Shown piece after piece: positions 6,784 to 7,938 of a DNA stretch of 7,938 nucleotides; the first letter of the stretch is position 1, and every line of letters begins with the position of its first letter. The DNA is taken from positions 1 to 7,938 of the forward strand of contig DBBB01000067.1 of assembly GCA_002291985.1 (NCBI GenBank), in the 5' to 3' direction. Source of the stretch: Firmicutes bacterium UBA995 (GTDB lineage Bacteria; Bacillota; Sulfobacillia; UBA995). The notes beneath the pieces were generated by a model. The model was not told the DNA's origin, searched no databases, and was given only the letters and a program-made list of their open reading frames with translations. The translations under genes were made by a program, and so were the position numbers.

Positions 6784-7699
6784 CGAGCACCTCCCTGGCC
6801 AGCCCCACGAAGATGTCGTGCAGTGTCGGGCGCGCGACGGTAATCTCGTCGGTCACGGCATCCGGGGACACGGCGGCGGCGAACCGGGCGGGAGTCACCC
6901 CCGGCTTCAACCGAAACACGGCGCTTCCCTGGCTGAAACCGGCCGACGCCACCAGCGGCGACCGCTCCAGTTCGGTGAAAGGGCCGGGACCGCGCAGCAC
7001 CGCCTTGAACCCGCCAAAGCGCGCCCGGACATCGTCGGTATCGCCGTAGAACACTCGGCTGCCCCGGTGCAGGAAGAATATGCGGTCGCAAGTCTCCTCC
7101 ACCAGGTTCATCTGGTGACTGGACAGCAGTACCGCAGCACCCCCTGCGGCCAGCCGGCGGACTTCCTCTTTGAAAAGGTCCTGGTTCAGGGGGTCTAGCC
7201 CGGCAAACGGCTCATCCATTACGATGAGTCCGGGTTCATGCAGTACCGCGGCGATCAGCTGCACCTTCTGGGCCATGCCCTTCGAGAGCCGATCCACTCG
7301 CGCCCCGCTCCAGTCAAGCAGGTCCATCCGCTCTAGCCAGACCCGGGCACGCGCTCTCGCCGTGACCGGGTCTACCTGCTTGAGCCCGGCAAGGTACACC
7401 AGTGTATCCATCACCCGCGTGTCCTTGTACAGACCGCGTTCCTCGGGCACATAGCCTACCCGGGATTTGGGGACGCCTCTTGACGGGCCGTCCGGCAGGT
7501 TGTAGGCGATTTCCCCCCGGTCCGGGGCGATGATCCCCATGATCATGCGGATGATGGTGGTCTTTCCTGCTCCGTTGGGGCCGAGGATGCCCATGACTTC
7601 CCCGGCGCGGACTTCAAACGAGACTGCGTCGACCACCTTGCGTTGCGCGTAAGTCTTGTCCACCGAGCGCACCGCGAGGATCTCGCTTACCGCCCCCAT
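6761..7699 (-). CDS. ABC transporter ATP-binding protein (NatA/YhaQ-like, exporter module 2)
   Basis: This 312-residue cytoplasmic ATPase drives the permease at 5572-6783. Visible motifs are Walker A GPNGAGKTT (40-48), the Q-loop region GYVPEERGLY (82-91, Glu in place of the canonical Gln and characteristic of the NatA/YhaQ group), signature LSKGMAQKV (138-146), Walker B LIVMDEP (158-164, catalytic Glu163) and His195 in SSHQM. The C-terminal ~90 residues look like the DUF4162-type accessory domain. The ATG at 7699 is chosen because the family consensus begins just after it (ILAVRSVDKTY) and an AAGGGCGGT stretch precedes it. Sequence further upstream in this frame overlaps the rhodanese gene and lacks ABC similarity. 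The start lies inside the rhodanese 3' end (13-bp overlap) and the end overlaps the permease gene by 23 bp, so all three are probably one operon. Confidence 0.95.
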   Translation of the reverse strand: MGAVSEILAVRSVDKTYAQRKVVDAVSFEVRAGEVMGILGPNGAGKTTIIRMIMGIIAPDRGEIAYNLPDGPSRGVPKSRVGYVPEERGLYKDTRVMDTLVYLAGLKQVDPVTARARARVWLERMDLLDWSGARVDRLSKGMAQKVQLIAAVLHEPGLIVMDEPFAGLDPLNQDLFKEEVRRLAAGGAAVLLSSHQMNLVEETCDRIFFLHRGSRVFYGDTDDVRARFGGFKAVLRGPGPFTELERSPLVASAGFSQGSAVFRLKPGVTPARFAAAVSPDAVTDEITVARPTLHDIFVGLAREVLDDDAADA

Positions 7700-7938
7700 C
7701 CCGCACCGCCCTTCTCGTTGATCCCGGGTCGCTGCACGGGAAAACGATGGTTGAGCCAGGCGACAATGCCACCTCTCAGATTGCAGGCCCGCCGGTATCC
7801 CGCCAGTTGCAGCCGGGCGGCAAGTTCCGCCGACTGCCGGCCCAGGCTGCACACGATCACCGTGTCGCGGCCCGGGTCCATTTGTTTTGAGAGAGCCTCG
7901 ACCTCCGCCGCCGGGAGGTTGCGAGATCCGGGAATCGC
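7687..7938 (-). CDS. Rhodanese-like domain protein, C-terminal part (5' end outside window)
   Basis: This is the last 83 codons of a single-domain rhodanese-like protein; the frame stays open to the window edge and ends at TAA 7687-7689. The first visible residues, IPGSRNLPAAEVEAL, match the rhodanese HIPGAxNLPLxEL element. VIVCSLGRQSAELAARLQLAGY holds the active-site Cys (visible residue 30), and LRGGIVAWL is the usual C-terminal signature. Such proteins transfer sulfane sulfur from a donor such as thiosulfate or a persulfide. The loop CSLGRQS differs from the common CRxGxRS: it lacks the basic residue after Cys and has Gln where Arg is frequent, so the substrate may differ or activity may be reduced. 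A methionine 20 residues into the visible part is internal, not the start. The gene overlaps the downstream ATPase gene by 13 bp. Confidence 0.88.
   Translation of the reverse strand, partial: AIPGSRNLPAAEVEALSKQMDPGRDTVIVCSLGRQSAELAARLQLAGYRRACNLRGGIVAWLNHRFPVQRPGINEKGGAGWGR

Noticed and set aside
7700..7852. N-terminal extension of the NatA-like ATPase up to 7852
   Set aside because: The extra 51 residues have no ABC similarity and lie within the rhodanese gene in a different frame. The ATG at 7699 fits the family start.
1..7938. Defence system, CRISPR array, insertion sequence, toxin-antitoxin pair or phage module
   Set aside because: I looked for spaced repeats, transposase or integrase motifs, terminal inverted repeats and small paired genes and saw none. 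The content is housekeeping, transport and cell-wall genes.

Overview
The window is a GC-rich bacterial chromosomal segment. It has strong GGAGG-type ribosome binding sites, tight 4-23 bp gene overlaps, and one TTG start. A GatCAB amidotransferase gene and a secreted protein with a copper-amine-oxidase N-terminal-like domain (a module common in Bacillota) suggest a high-GC member of the Bacillota, such as the Symbiobacterium/Thermaerobacter or Peptococcaceae/Moorella type. That placement is inference; no rRNA or lineage-defining gene is present.

Layout. At the left edge, on the + strand, lies the 3' half of gatB (2-772), cut by the window edge. Everything else is on the - strand and converges on gatB. 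In the order transcribed (right to left) these are: a rhodanese-like protein cut by the right edge (7687-7938); an ABC exporter ATPase (6761-7699) and its NatB-like ABC-2 permease (5572-6783); a 198-bp gap; a secreted lytic transglycosylase with a CuAO_N-like domain, a helical repeat region and an SLT domain (3205-5373); a small PF04307-like membrane protein (2718-3119); and a second ABC exporter, ATPase (1725-2627) plus permease (934-1728). Between that exporter and gatB is a roughly 49-codon remnant matching only the extreme C-terminus of the RlmI-type rRNA methyltransferase family (744-893). Its 3' end overlaps that of gatB.

How the genes work together. The rhodanese, ATPase and permease genes overlap by 13 and 23 bp and look like one translationally coupled unit. 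The second ATPase-permease pair overlaps by 4 bp (ATGA). Each pair should form its own ABC-2 export complex of two ATPase and two permease subunits; neither substrate can be read from sequence. The transglycosylase acts on peptidoglycan outside the membrane. With the two exporters and the small membrane protein, the - strand set has an envelope/export flavour, but no common pathway is demonstrated.

I found no RNA gene, CRISPR array, insertion sequence, phage gene or recognisable defence system. The most notable items are the rlmI-like remnant, which marks an old rearrangement or an assembly junction next to the ABC module, and the domain architecture of the transglycosylase.
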